From Dyadobacter alkalitolerans DSM 23607 (GTDB lineage Bacteria > Bacteroidota > Bacteroidia > Cytophagales > Spirosomataceae): a DNA stretch of 64,000 nt. The notes beneath the pieces are model-generated. The model saw only the letters and a program-made list of their open reading frames with translations. It was not told the origin of the DNA and did not search any database. The position numbers and the translations under genes are program-made. This document shows positions 15,881-24,097 of this stretch, in pieces. The stretch is taken from the NCBI RefSeq assembly GCF_000428845.1, contig NZ_AUAS01000004.1, forward strand, positions 1 through 64,000, written 5' to 3'. Within the stretch, counting starts at the first letter, position 1. The number at the start of each line of letters is the position of its first letter.

Positions 15881-17278
15881 ATGAACAATCTAGATTTTGA
15901 AAAAACCCAGATCTGGGCGAAAAACCTGGCTGCCAACCCTGTTCCTCCTGCGGCCTCCATTCCAAAACCATCATTGAACATTCAAAAACCGGCTTTCAGT
16001 ATTAAGAAACCCGTGCTCCGGCCTTTGACAAAAGAAGAAAAAATCACGCTGGCAGCGGGCGGCGCACTGGCGATAGGGCTGGGAGCGATTGTCATCACGA
16101 GTTTGTCGGACGAAGATGTGGATGTGTCTCCCATTGCTCCGTCTATTGCAAATCTGAATGCGCCAAAACTGGATCTCGGCTCGCCGGAGCCTGTTGCAAA
16201 ACCGCAAACTCCGGAGCCTGTACATCATACCCCACCGCCACCAAAACCGCCGTCCAGGCCACATGAACCAGCCAAAGAACATTCCAAACCCGATGGCCTT
16301 CATGCGTTGATCGACATTCCGGAGACGCCCGAAGTTGCCACAACACCCAGGGACGAGCAGACTTTCATAGATGCATTTAATGCTGCCAGAAAGGAAGTGG
16401 GCCCTGCCGGACTTTTCGCCTGGCGGGACACTTATTACAGTACATTCACCGACAAGGAGTGGGAGTCCGTTGCGGAGGACAAGAAAGCGTTATGGCTTGA
16501 CGGTGCCCAGCCGATCATTGACCCGCATGTCGAGAACCTTGTGCCAGTGGCCGAGCCGGTTGCCGAGCAGCAACAGCAGCATGTGATCGTGGCCGAAAGA
16601 GGGGCGGTTACCTGGACAGGAATCGATAAAGACGAGGACGGACAGGCTGAAATCCTGATGGCACGTATCAATGGCCAGTCTCCTATGGTGCTCATGGATA
16701 CGGATGGCGACGGGCTGCTGGATACGCGGTATGATTATGAAGCATCCAGCGGGCGAACCTATGCGTCCGTCATAGAACCGATTTCAATGAGCGCAGCTGA
16801 GATAGCACAGCTCGAAATTGTGCCTGTCGGGCCGGATATGGGCTTCTTCAACCAATCCACAAGTGGCGATTCCTCTGATGGATCACCGGTTTCTATTGTT
16901 GAATTCGGTGATAGCTATGTGGTTAGCCTGGACAGCAATCATGACAACACAGTTGATGCAATAAGTTATTTGACAGACAATCACGGGCCGATCGTCGGGC
17001 TGGATCACGATAATGACGGGCAGATCGAGACGGGTTATATCTACGATTCGGAAAGTGGCACGATTAGTCTCCAGGAAACTGCGCCGATGGAGGAAATGAC
17101 AGTTGGGCCACCGGAGTATCAAATGTATTCGGAAGCAGCAGGGCAGGATGGAGCGGATATGCCGGAGCTTTCTGAAAATGAAGCGCTGTCGATGAATGAG
17201 GACAATGACATTACCGACGATTTTGATTCCTATTTTAAGAATGATCAGGATCAGTCGGATGAATATCAAAATGCTTAA
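15881..17278 (+). CDS. Unrecognised membrane protein with acidic DxDxDG-type repeats
   Basis: ATG 15881 follows the previous stop by 17 bp; the frame is open upstream but overlaps that gene. 465 residues: short cytosolic N-terminus, one membrane helix near 50-73 (KITLAAGGALAIGLGAIVIT), a Pro/His-rich spacer, a helical section (about 140-220), then a region with four acidic repeats: DKDEDGQAE, DTDGDGLLD, DSNHDNTVD and DHDNDGQIE. These resemble calcium-binding loops of EF-hand/dockerin type. The C-terminus is very acidic. The predicted topology places the repeats in the periplasm. Role in the phospho-signalling operon is unknown; it could be a calcium-responsive structural or sensor subunit. 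Confidence 0.65.
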   Translation: MNNLDFEKTQIWAKNLAANPVPPAASIPKPSLNIQKPAFSIKKPVLRPLTKEEKITLAAGGALAIGLGAIVITSLSDEDVDVSPIAPSIANLNAPKLDLGSPEPVAKPQTPEPVHHTPPPPKPPSRPHEPAKEHSKPDGLHALIDIPETPEVATTPRDEQTFIDAFNAARKEVGPAGLFAWRDTYYSTFTDKEWESVAEDKKALWLDGAQPIIDPHVENLVPVAEPVAEQQQQHVIVAERGAVTWTGIDKDEDGQAEILMARINGQSPMVLMDTDGDGLLDTRYDYEASSGRTYASVIEPISMSAAEIAQLEIVPVGPDMGFFNQSTSGDSSDGSPVSIVEFGDSYVVSLDSNHDNTVDAISYLTDNHGPIVGLDHDNDGQIETGYIYDSESGTISLQETAPMEEMTVGPPEYQMYSEAAGQDGADMPELSENEALSMNEDNDITDDFDSYFKNDQDQSDEYQNA

Positions 17279-17304
17279 ATGAAAGGTTTTAACGTGGCAG
17301 TACA

Positions 17305-18003
17305 ATGGAAATAGCATGCAGAAAATGCGGCGCCGTGCTATCCGTAGCCAGCACCGCTATACCAATTGTTAAATGTACAAACTGTGGTTATCCTAACCCT
17401 GTGATTGCGGGCGCGCAGCCGCCACCTGCGAGGCCGCACATGCCAGCCCCGGTTGCACCATCGCAACAAATGGGTGCACCATCGCAGCCAATAGCCGCTC
17501 CGCCACCGCCTTCCATGTCCCAGCCGCCGAGGCCAGCGGCAAGCAGGCCACAAGCCAGCGCGCCGGAATTGGGATGGCTGGTCGTCCACGATGAAAATGC
17601 AGACCAGCAAACACATCCCTTACGGATTGGAAAACAGGTTATTGGCAGGAAAAGCGTGAGCAGGCCTTGTGATATTATGATTGAGACGGATGATCCTTAC
17701 ATGGGCCGTAACCATTGCATTCTTGAAGTAAAGCCTAGCAGGACCGGCAGCTACGAGTTTTTTTTGTCGGATGTAAAGATGACCAATGGTATGCCCGAAC
17801 AAATGAGCACCAACGGAACATTCGTGAATGCACAACCTGCTCCGCTGAGGCCGAAGGATATGGTATATCTCAAAGATGGGGACACCATTCAAATGGGCAA
17901 AACCAAAGTGGTGATCAAAACGCTAATCACCGTGGCCACCGCGCAGGATGCATCCCGAATCGTACAGGATATGGACTATGCGCCGACCGTGATCATTAAA
18001 TAG
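17305..18003 (+). CDS. Zinc-ribbon and FHA-domain protein
   Basis: 232 residues. N-terminal zinc ribbon CRKC...CTNC (about residues 5-29), a Pro/Ala/Gln-rich linker (about 35-90), then an FHA domain from about 95: RIGKQVIGRKSV, MGRNHC and STNGTFVNA. The FHA domain has an insertion before the NGT motif. It is soluble, with no signal or membrane segment. Together with the first gene it gives the operon two phosphothreonine readers beside one kinase and one phosphatase. Confidence 0.8.
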   Translation: MEIACRKCGAVLSVASTAIPIVKCTNCGYPNPVIAGAQPPPARPHMPAPVAPSQQMGAPSQPIAAPPPPSMSQPPRPAASRPQASAPELGWLVVHDENADQQTHPLRIGKQVIGRKSVSRPCDIMIETDDPYMGRNHCILEVKPSRTGSYEFFLSDVKMTNGMPEQMSTNGTFVNAQPAPLRPKDMVYLKDGDTIQMGKTKVVIKTLITVATAQDASRIVQDMDYAPTVIIK

Positions 18004-18038
18004 CACAGATAAGTCAGGATTTTAAAGCCTCTTCCGGA

Positions 18039-19079
18039 ATGAAAATATCGATTCATCAGCCAGCCGGTTTTAACGAAACAGGCGGACGCTCCAACAATGA
18101 GGATAGCATTTATCCCATTCCCGGAACCGCCACCGTTTCAGACCGGCTTTTTATGGTTTGTGATGGTGTTGGGGGCGAACATAAGGGAGAGGTGGCAAGC
18201 TTCCTGGCTTGTAAGCATATCAGTGAATGTTTTTCCAATATGGGAGATGCAGAAGCTTCCAAAGCATTTGTTCAGAAAGCGATCGATTCAGCAAGGGAAG
18301 CATTTATTGAAACTGAAAAAAGCGATCCTGAAACGGCGGGAATGGCCACAACCCTCACATTGCTTTATTTTGATGATACCGGTGCCGTGCTGGCCCATCT
18401 GGGTGATAGCAGGATTTACCAGATCCGAAACGGGAAGGTTATTTTTCAAACCAAAGACCATAAATGGGTGAATGAGCTGGTGGAAAGCGGGGTGATCACA
18501 GAAGAGCAGGCTATGCAGCATCCGCAGCGAAATGTGATTACAAAAGTGATAACCGCTTCCCGCGCGGATGAAGCGGACTATACGCGAATAACGGATATCA
18601 GGGCAGATGACTTTTTTTTCCTTTGTTCGGATGGTGTACTTGAACAGCTTTACGATGACCTTTTGGAATATCATTTACGAGACAACCCCGACAACCATCC
18701 TGAACCGATTGAAATACTGGAAGCAATAAAAAATGAATGTGCGCACAAAACCAATGATAATTTTTCTGCCTACCTCATTAAAATAGAATCAGTTGAGCAA
18801 CAAGCAACCGCGGAAGAGAGGGTGAAAGAAAAAGTGGTGAATATGGTGATTCCCGAGCCGGTAATTCCGCAGTCAACGGCCCGGAAACCACGCGGTGTCT
18901 TGTTTGGCCTGATCACATTTGCAGTCATTTTTTGTAGTGGATTGATATTTCATTTTGTCAGGTCGGAAAAGCAGACTGAAAAAGCACTTTCGGAATCAAA
19001 AGTAAATGTAAATGAGCGAGATACGGTTCGGCTGGAAGTTCCTGTACAAACAATGGACGAGCCGGAGATTGCCGATTAA
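18039..19079 (+). CDS. PP2C-type Ser/Thr phosphatase (PppA-like)
   Basis: 346 residues. Metal-binding PP2C motifs are present: NNEDS near residue 18, DGVGGEHKGEVAS (about 43-55), MATTL, GDSRIY, LCSDGV and DNFSAYLI. The catalytic domain ends near residue 250. A membrane helix follows at about 287-308 (GVLFGLITFAVIFCSGLIFHF) with a short outside tail. In T6SS clusters PppA removes the phosphate put on FHA or TssL by PpkA and so turns the machine down. It lies directly before the kinase gene. Confidence 0.85.
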   Translation: MKISIHQPAGFNETGGRSNNEDSIYPIPGTATVSDRLFMVCDGVGGEHKGEVASFLACKHISECFSNMGDAEASKAFVQKAIDSAREAFIETEKSDPETAGMATTLTLLYFDDTGAVLAHLGDSRIYQIRNGKVIFQTKDHKWVNELVESGVITEEQAMQHPQRNVITKVITASRADEADYTRITDIRADDFFFLCSDGVLEQLYDDLLEYHLRDNPDNHPEPIEILEAIKNECAHKTNDNFSAYLIKIESVEQQATAEERVKEKVVNMVIPEPVIPQSTARKPRGVLFGLITFAVIFCSGLIFHFVRSEKQTEKALSESKVNVNERDTVRLEVPVQTMDEPEIAD

Positions 19080-19112
19080 GTTTAATAAGAAGTGAACTAA
19101 GTATCGATCAAT

Positions 19113-20705
19113 ATGGATGCTACCGATTTCAATGACCGCTTCGACTATGATCCCGACAACGACCTGCTCGGCGAGGGTGGTTTTGGGAAAATTTTCAAAG
19201 CTTGGGATAACGTGCGGAATGAGTTCATTGCACTCAAAATGTCGAAGGTCGTGCCGGGTATGGAGGAATTTAGCCTGCTGAGTGAATATGAGAGGGTTAA
19301 GCAGCTGGAACATCCCAACATTGCCAGATACATGGACTGCCGCCGGATCAAATTGCCGGGCATAGGGACGCATGATATTGCATTGATGAAATATTATGAG
19401 CACGGGAATCTTGCACAATTATTGAAAAATCACACCCTTACCACAGGTCAGAAAAACAAGCTCATTGAGGGATTGCTGGATGGCATTTCCTACCTGCATA
19501 AGCTCAAACCCCTGATTATTCACAGCGACCTGAAACCGTCGAACATTCTGGTGGTCGAAAGGCGCGGGTTTTTTATTCCGTTAATCACCGATTTTGGGAT
19601 CAGCCGCAGGGCAACGGTGGATGATAAATCCTATGTTACTAATCTCACCGGTGCCGGCACATACGCATACGCGGCCCCGGAGCAATGGGAGGCGAAAGAA
19701 TTGAGGCCCAATGCAGACTTGTGGAGCTTCGGTATTCTGGCCATTTATGTTTGGTTCAATGGTAAAAAACTCCCGTTCCGCTCCGACGACATTAGCATTG
19801 CCACAGAGTCCGGAAGAATTGAATACATGAAACGGGTAATGGCCCTGGACTTCATCCCTGATCTGAAAGGCCTGCCGGAAATTTATCAGAAGATGATCGA
19901 TGCGTGCCTGGTTATCAGTCCGCAAAATAGGGTGAAAACCGTGGACCAGCTTTACACGATTCTTCGCGGCGGCGAGCCTGTTGTAGTGGATGAGCAAACG
20001 AAGGTTATGCCAAAGCCGGAGGCTGTTAAAGCCAAGCCGGTGGTCATTGACGAAAAAACCAAAATCCTTCCGCAAATCCCCGAACCGGTAATAGAAGTAA
20101 AAAAAGAGGAGCCAAAACCGCTGCCGGAACCCATCCCGGAAAAAAAGAAGAGCTATGTCATGCCTATTGCACTTGCTTCCGCGGCAGTTATTGGCGGGCT
20201 TTCGTGGATGCTTATTACGGCAGATCCAAAACCGGCGGCCGTGAAATCAACATTACCCGCACCGGTTGTTGCGGCCACACCTGTTGTTAAAGAAGCGCCT
20301 GCGCCAGCTGTCGTTAAGCGCGCTGAAAAGCCTAGGAAAAAACTCCCTGTTAAGAACGCCGCCGCTGTGGCAGCCAAACCTAAAACAGACAGTAAGGCCA
20401 TATACCATGTGGTGGAAGAAAGTCCGAGATTTCCCGGGGGAACATTGGCTATGGAAAGCTGGGTTTCCAGTAATATGCAAATGCCCGAAGCGGCGTCACG
20501 CTCCTTTATTTCCGGTGCTGTACGTGTTTCGTTTGTGGTAAATGCCGATGGAACCCGGGAAGATATACAGGTGGTGAGAGGCCTGGGCTATGGTTGTGAC
20601 GAGGAGGCGGTCCGGCTCGTAAAAGCGATGCCCCGCTGGATCCCGGGCAGAACAGCCGGAAGAAGCGTAAGGGTGAGGACGATTGCCGCTGTAACGTTTG
20701 ATTAA
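19113..20705 (+). CDS. Ser/Thr protein kinase fused to TonB C-terminal domain (PpkA-like)
   Basis: 530 residues in three parts. Residues 10-270 form a Hanks-type kinase: Gly loop GEGGFG, Lys in IALKM, catalytic HSDLKPSN, metal-binding DFG and APE (YAAPEQW), so it should be active. Pro/Lys-rich linkers flank a membrane helix at about 349-370. Residues about 430-530 are a TonB C-terminal domain (SPRFPGGTLAMESWV...GAVRVSFVVNADG...VKAMPRWIPG). The topology places that domain in the periplasm. Kinase plus TonB domain is unusual, since PpkA usually carries VWA or other sensors. Its stop overlaps the convergent regulator stop by 3 bases. Confidence 0.85.
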   Translation: MDATDFNDRFDYDPDNDLLGEGGFGKIFKAWDNVRNEFIALKMSKVVPGMEEFSLLSEYERVKQLEHPNIARYMDCRRIKLPGIGTHDIALMKYYEHGNLAQLLKNHTLTTGQKNKLIEGLLDGISYLHKLKPLIIHSDLKPSNILVVERRGFFIPLITDFGISRRATVDDKSYVTNLTGAGTYAYAAPEQWEAKELRPNADLWSFGILAIYVWFNGKKLPFRSDDISIATESGRIEYMKRVMALDFIPDLKGLPEIYQKMIDACLVISPQNRVKTVDQLYTILRGGEPVVVDEQTKVMPKPEAVKAKPVVIDEKTKILPQIPEPVIEVKKEEPKPLPEPIPEKKKSYVMPIALASAAVIGGLSWMLITADPKPAAVKSTLPAPVVAATPVVKEAPAPAVVKRAEKPRKKLPVKNAAAVAAKPKTDSKAIYHVVEESPRFPGGTLAMESWVSSNMQMPEAASRSFISGAVRVSFVVNADGTREDIQVVRGLGYGCDEEAVRLVKAMPRWIPGRTAGRSVRVRTIAAVTFD

Positions 20706-21355
20706 TACGTCCTTCCAATCACTTTGGCAACAGCCTCGCGGCTTCCCTTTACCTGCAATTTTTGGTAAATGTGTTCCAGGTGTTTGCGGATAGTTTTATC
20801 AGAAACAAAGAGTTTTTCACTGATTTGGCGCACATTAAGCCCTCGGACAATCCATTCCAGAATTTCATTTTCCCTAAGAGTAAGTTCCGCCGACTTTGAA
20901 ACCGACTGGATTTGAATGTCGTTGGATCCTTGTCTAAGCAAGTCCAGCGTTTTGGCAGCCATCAACGGCGACATAGGGGCGCCTCCTTCCAGCACTTCGG
21001 ATATGGCATTAATGATCTTGTGGGGTTTTTCATCTTTTAGGAGATAGCCGGACGCACCTGCTTTGATGGCTTCAAAAAGTTTGGCATCATCATCAAACAT
21101 GGTGAGTATCAGAATCTTTACCGAAGGATATTTCTCTTTCAGGAGGCGGGTGGTGGTGATTCCGTCCATTTCGGCCATTTCAATGTCCATCAGGAAAACT
21201 TCCGGTAGCGCGACGCTGGCTAATTTCTTAAAAAGGTCTTTCCCGTTTATAGCCTTAAGTATAAGTTCAATGTCTTCGCTAAGAGACAATTTTTCCCATA
21301 AGTCAGAGGCAATGGTGGGATTGTCTTCCACTAGTCCAATACTAATTTTAGGCAT
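20702..21355 (-). CDS. NarL/FixJ-type response regulator, likely T6SS regulator
   Basis: I chose ATG 21355 (MPKISIGLVEDN), 217 residues; the longer frame to 21400 would add a non-homologous stretch. REC domain (1-120) with Asp57 in FLMDIEM, acidic pair ED at 10-11, Thr in LTMFDDD and Lys in LLKDEK. LuxR-type HTH from about 155: LTLRENEILEWIVRGLNVRQISEKLFVSDKTIRKHLEHIYQKL. It has a copy of the palindromic operator in its own promoter, suggesting autoregulation, and it is the best candidate to bind all four sites. Its partner kinase gene is directly upstream. Confidence 0.88.
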   Translation of the reverse strand: MPKISIGLVEDNPTIASDLWEKLSLSEDIELILKAINGKDLFKKLASVALPEVFLMDIEMAEMDGITTTRLLKEKYPSVKILILTMFDDDAKLFEAIKAGASGYLLKDEKPHKIINAISEVLEGGAPMSPLMAAKTLDLLRQGSNDIQIQSVSKSAELTLRENEILEWIVRGLNVRQISEKLFVSDKTIRKHLEHIYQKLQVKGSREAVAKVIGRTY

Positions 21356-21418
21356 AGAATGGGAGGTTAACTTTGTAGAGAAAGATAAAAATGCCGTCAT
21401 GCGGCAATCGCCCTTTCA

Positions 21419-21426
21419 CAAAGTAA
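21419..21426 (-). promoter_or_regulatory. -7 box of the response-regulator gene
   Basis: Minus-strand TTACTTTG, one mismatch from TAnnTTTG, again exactly 21 bp from the operator frame (21448-21467). The start codon at 21355 lies 64 bp downstream. Confidence 0.45.
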
Positions 21427-21445
21427 CGAATCAGAAGTCGCGCAA

Positions 21446-21469
21446 AAAATACGTCAAATGACGTATTTT
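21446..21469. promoter_or_regulatory. Palindromic operator, copy 2 (response regulator)
   Basis: Arms AAAATACGTCA and TGACGTATTTT, 11 bp each, perfectly complementary around AA. It lies in the gap between the kinase stop (21475) and the regulator start (21355). A dedicated operator here implies the regulator gene can be controlled apart from the kinase. Confidence 0.8.
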
Positions 21470-21474
21470 GTTTA

Positions 21475-22218
21475 TCAAAGCGGGAACTCTACCAGCACTT
21501 TTGTGCCTTCGCCGGAAGATTCCAATTCCAGCCTTCCATTCAGTTCTTCCGCCCTTTTTTTGATATTTTCCAAACCATATCCCGGACAGATTTCCTCGCG
21601 GCAAAAGCCCTTACCATTATCATTAATTAGCACGGTAAAGCTTGTCTCATCAATGGCGAGACACACCGAAACGCTGGTTGCGTTGGCATACTTCATGGCA
21701 TTATTCACGGACTCCTGAACGATCCTGAAAATGGACGAAGCAACCGGAGGGGAAAGCAGTATTTCGCTGTCTCCGTAAGCCACAACGTTCAGCTTGGGAT
21801 ATTCCGATTCGCAGGAAATGCGGGTAAGCAGTCCGCGTACACGCTCTGTCAACTGGCCATACGGAATCTCAGGTTGATTCAGAACCCAGATCGTCTCCCT
21901 CAATTGCTGAAAGGTTTCGCTGGTAAAATCCCGGAGGTCTGCCAGCTGCGTCTGGTTCGCCTGGTTATTGAAGGCCATAATGTCGAGCCGTGAGATAATG
22001 TGTGTCAGCTGCGATCCGATCCCGTCATGTAAATCACGCGCGATGCGTTCGCGCTGATTTTTTAATTGAGAATGCAGCTGCGCGCTTTCCTGCGAGAGGA
22101 ATTTGACGGCTCTTTTCCTGTTGTTCCTCTCGGGGTCGCCGAGCTTTTCGTTAGCAGAAGAGCTGGTTTTGGAGACGGTAAGCACGGGATAATCGTTGAA
22201 TGAGGAAACGTTAGTCAT
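21475..22218 (-). CDS. Soluble histidine kinase (HisKA_3 / NarX type)
   Basis: ATG 22218 (MTNVSSFND) gives 247 residues; a frame from 22248 adds ten hydrophobic residues. Dimerisation/phosphoacceptor motif ERIARDLHDGIGSQLTHI with His64, then a HATPase_c domain with SIFRIVQESVNNAMKYANA (N box), NDNGKGF (G1) and GYGLENIKKRAEEL (G2). No membrane segment and only about 40 residues before the HisKA_3 domain, so the signal must come from a partner or the cytoplasm. Cognate to the adjacent NarL-type regulator. Confidence 0.85.
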   Translation of the reverse strand: MTNVSSFNDYPVLTVSKTSSSANEKLGDPERNNRKRAVKFLSQESAQLHSQLKNQRERIARDLHDGIGSQLTHIISRLDIMAFNNQANQTQLADLRDFTSETFQQLRETIWVLNQPEIPYGQLTERVRGLLTRISCESEYPKLNVVAYGDSEILLSPPVASSIFRIVQESVNNAMKYANATSVSVCLAIDETSFTVLINDNGKGFCREEICPGYGLENIKKRAEELNGRLELESSGEGTKVLVEFPL

Positions 22219-22320
22219 GAGTAGGGGTGGAATAATTACGGTTATCAAATTTCTTTTAACTTATTAATAGCTACAATACTGATCATTCAGTAATTTGGGA
22301 AAAAACCCTCACTAGATGCG

Positions 22321-23106
22321 ATGAACTCTACTCAGCCAAGTGCTTTTGATTTAACTACGATCAGGAAGATATGGAAATCTGACATACTCAAATCGGAAGC
22401 CAAGGAAATTGAAGAATACCTTCGGGAAAATTCACTTTTAATTGAAACCCTGAATTCAAATAGCACGTCGGTGGCCATCATTGACATTCAGTCGATGCGC
22501 TATCTGTGCTGCCTGGGTGATGCTGTGCAAGTTATTGGATGGAGCAACGACATTTTGATGCAGGAAGGAGTGCAGTTTTTTCTCTCCAAGATATTCCCTT
22601 CCGACTATATAGGATTTGAAATAATGTCGGCTATGACAACTGAATATGTATGTAAATTGGATGATCATAAAGTTATTTCATTTAAATCACTTTTTGATTT
22701 TAGAATAGTTCGGCCAGATGGAAGTTTCACTAGGATAATGCATCATGGAGTTGCGTTGAAGCGTGATTCCCTGGGTAATATATCTTTTCTACTCGCATTG
22801 ATCTCGGATATTACACATTTAAAGCGTGATGGAAGGCAGCACTTGCACCTCACAAATGGCTCCGAAAGTTTAATTTATGAGGTAAACAACGAAACAGGTT
22901 TTTGCAGAAAGCTGGAAAGCCTAAGTGATCGTGAACTGGAAATTGCCCGGCTAACAGGGAAAAAACTAACAAGCGAAGACATTGCAAAAAAGCTGTTTAT
23001 CAGTACCCACACCGTAAATACACACAGACAAAATATGCTCAAAAAGCTCGACATGACTGACACAATGGAATTGATTAATTTTTTAACCGTGTATCACCTC
23101 ATCTAG
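22321..23106 (+). CDS. PAS-LuxR transcription factor
   Basis: 261 residues. A PAS-like fold spans about 45-170: IIDIQSMRYLCCLGDAVQVIGW, then RIVRPDGSFTRIMHHGVALKRDSLGNISFLLALISDIT. A C-terminal LuxR HTH starts near residue 197 (LSDRELEIARLTGKKLTSEDIAKKLFISTHTVNTHRQNMLKKL). No REC domain, so it would respond directly through PAS rather than by phosphorylation. It faces away from the kinase gene and ends 18 bp before the convergent lysozyme gene. Link to the T6SS is positional only. Confidence 0.8.
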   Translation: MNSTQPSAFDLTTIRKIWKSDILKSEAKEIEEYLRENSLLIETLNSNSTSVAIIDIQSMRYLCCLGDAVQVIGWSNDILMQEGVQFFLSKIFPSDYIGFEIMSAMTTEYVCKLDDHKVISFKSLFDFRIVRPDGSFTRIMHHGVALKRDSLGNISFLLALISDITHLKRDGRQHLHLTNGSESLIYEVNNETGFCRKLESLSDRELEIARLTGKKLTSEDIAKKLFISTHTVNTHRQNMLKKLDMTDTMELINFLTVYHLI

Positions 23107-23124
23107 CGCCTGATTCAAGCTATT

Positions 23125-23877
23125 CTAAATGTGTTGTTCATACCATTCGTCGGAATCTTTCGACTGCACGTCATCGGCGTTTTCAGCAATCTCGTCGTTC
23201 GAGTACAATTCATCTATTTGCTGATCAAGCAGCTGGTTCTCCGCAACCGCCAAATCATTAGTATTCTCGACTTCATCATCCTCATGAACATACGCCGGAT
23301 CAAGAAATTCGCGGTAAAACATTTCATTTCTGTAAACCAGCGGCTGATCATCTGAAAAGCGTTCGTAATGAAGCGAAACCGTTTCCCAATCTTCATTTAA
23401 TACAGCCGTGGTAAGCTCCGGGAATCGGGCCAAAGATCCGGTATTGTATACATAATCAAACAGGATCTGCTTCTGCCTCCCTGTTAAGCTTTCCCAATTC
23501 ACGTTTTCGGGGATGGAACCGGCATGTGCGGTAGCGAAGTTCTCGATCTGGTCAATCGTGCGCTGTTCGTATTCGGGCACCAGCACATTTTCAAATAAAT
23601 TTCGCTGTTGTTGTTCTGTAATAAAGATCCCTCCTCGCTCCGCAACCCAGCTTGCAGCTTCCGGGCCCGTTTTTTCAGCGGCGTCGATGAATGCATAAGC
23701 AGTCTCAGGATCGATGCCGGCATTGGTAAGGTCTGTATAAATTTCCTGAGGCGTGCGATGCCCCATATCATAGCCAGGTCCGATGGTAACGCCTGACCTG
23801 CCTCCTGGAAAGTGGGGGACCAGGCTTTGCCCCTGATGACCTATTTCCTGGTGATAAGTAAAGGTATATTTTGTCAT
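23125..23877 (-). CDS. Pesticin-like lysozyme, candidate T6SS antibacterial effector
   Basis: 250 residues, no signal peptide. The N-terminal 190 residues form a lysozyme-like domain. Glu11 (YHQEIGH) is followed by HFPGGRSGVTIGPGYDMG, with Thr31 and Asp37 six apart. That is the spacing of the pesticin active-site Thr201 and Asp207, and Glu11 would correspond to Glu178. The section GRQKQILFDYVYNTGSLARFPEL recalls the second lobe of T4-type lysozymes. A 50-residue very acidic tail (Asp/Glu/Asn-rich) follows and could be a docking or chaperone segment. With no Sec signal, its route to peptidoglycan would be T6SS or lysis. No immunity gene is obvious beside it. Confidence 0.7.
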   Translation of the reverse strand: MTKYTFTYHQEIGHQGQSLVPHFPGGRSGVTIGPGYDMGHRTPQEIYTDLTNAGIDPETAYAFIDAAEKTGPEAASWVAERGGIFITEQQQRNLFENVLVPEYEQRTIDQIENFATAHAGSIPENVNWESLTGRQKQILFDYVYNTGSLARFPELTTAVLNEDWETVSLHYERFSDDQPLVYRNEMFYREFLDPAYVHEDDEVENTNDLAVAENQLLDQQIDELYSNDEIAENADDVQSKDSDEWYEQHI

Positions 23878-24002
23878 ATGAATAGTATTTTGTACTGCTG
23901 CGATACGACTTTGGGACTTGAATATTGTTTAAAAATACGATTTTGTTTTTCAATATCAGCTCAGAAATTTTAAACTTATTTTACGGTTGCTGCCTCCAAA
24001 AT

Positions 24003-24020
24003 ATACGTCAATTGACGTAT
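24003..24020. promoter_or_regulatory. Palindromic operator, copy 3 (envelope operon)
   Basis: An 18-bp perfect palindrome with arms ATACGTCAA and TTGACGTAT. It lies 78-95 bp upstream of ATG 24098. It would fall inside the coding region if the longer frame from 23987 were used, which argues for the later start. Confidence 0.8.
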
Positions 24021-24042
24021 TGATTGCCAGTTTTGACCAACC

Positions 24043-24050
24043 TATTTTTG
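24043..24050 (+). promoter_or_regulatory. -7 box of the envelope operon
   Basis: TATTTTTG is an exact match to TAnnTTTG. It begins 21 bp after the 20-bp operator frame (24002-24021), the same spacing as at the other three copies. The expected transcript start near 24057 gives a leader of about 40 nt. Confidence 0.65.
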
Positions 24051-24097
24051 GCTTGTTAAAAGTGCAAAGTTCCCTTCTACCTAAACTTTACGCAGCC

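Noticed and set aside
23987..24097. Longer N-terminus of the beta-barrel gene
   Set aside because: It would place the operator and an exact -7 box inside the coding region, and the signal peptide starts at ATG 24098.
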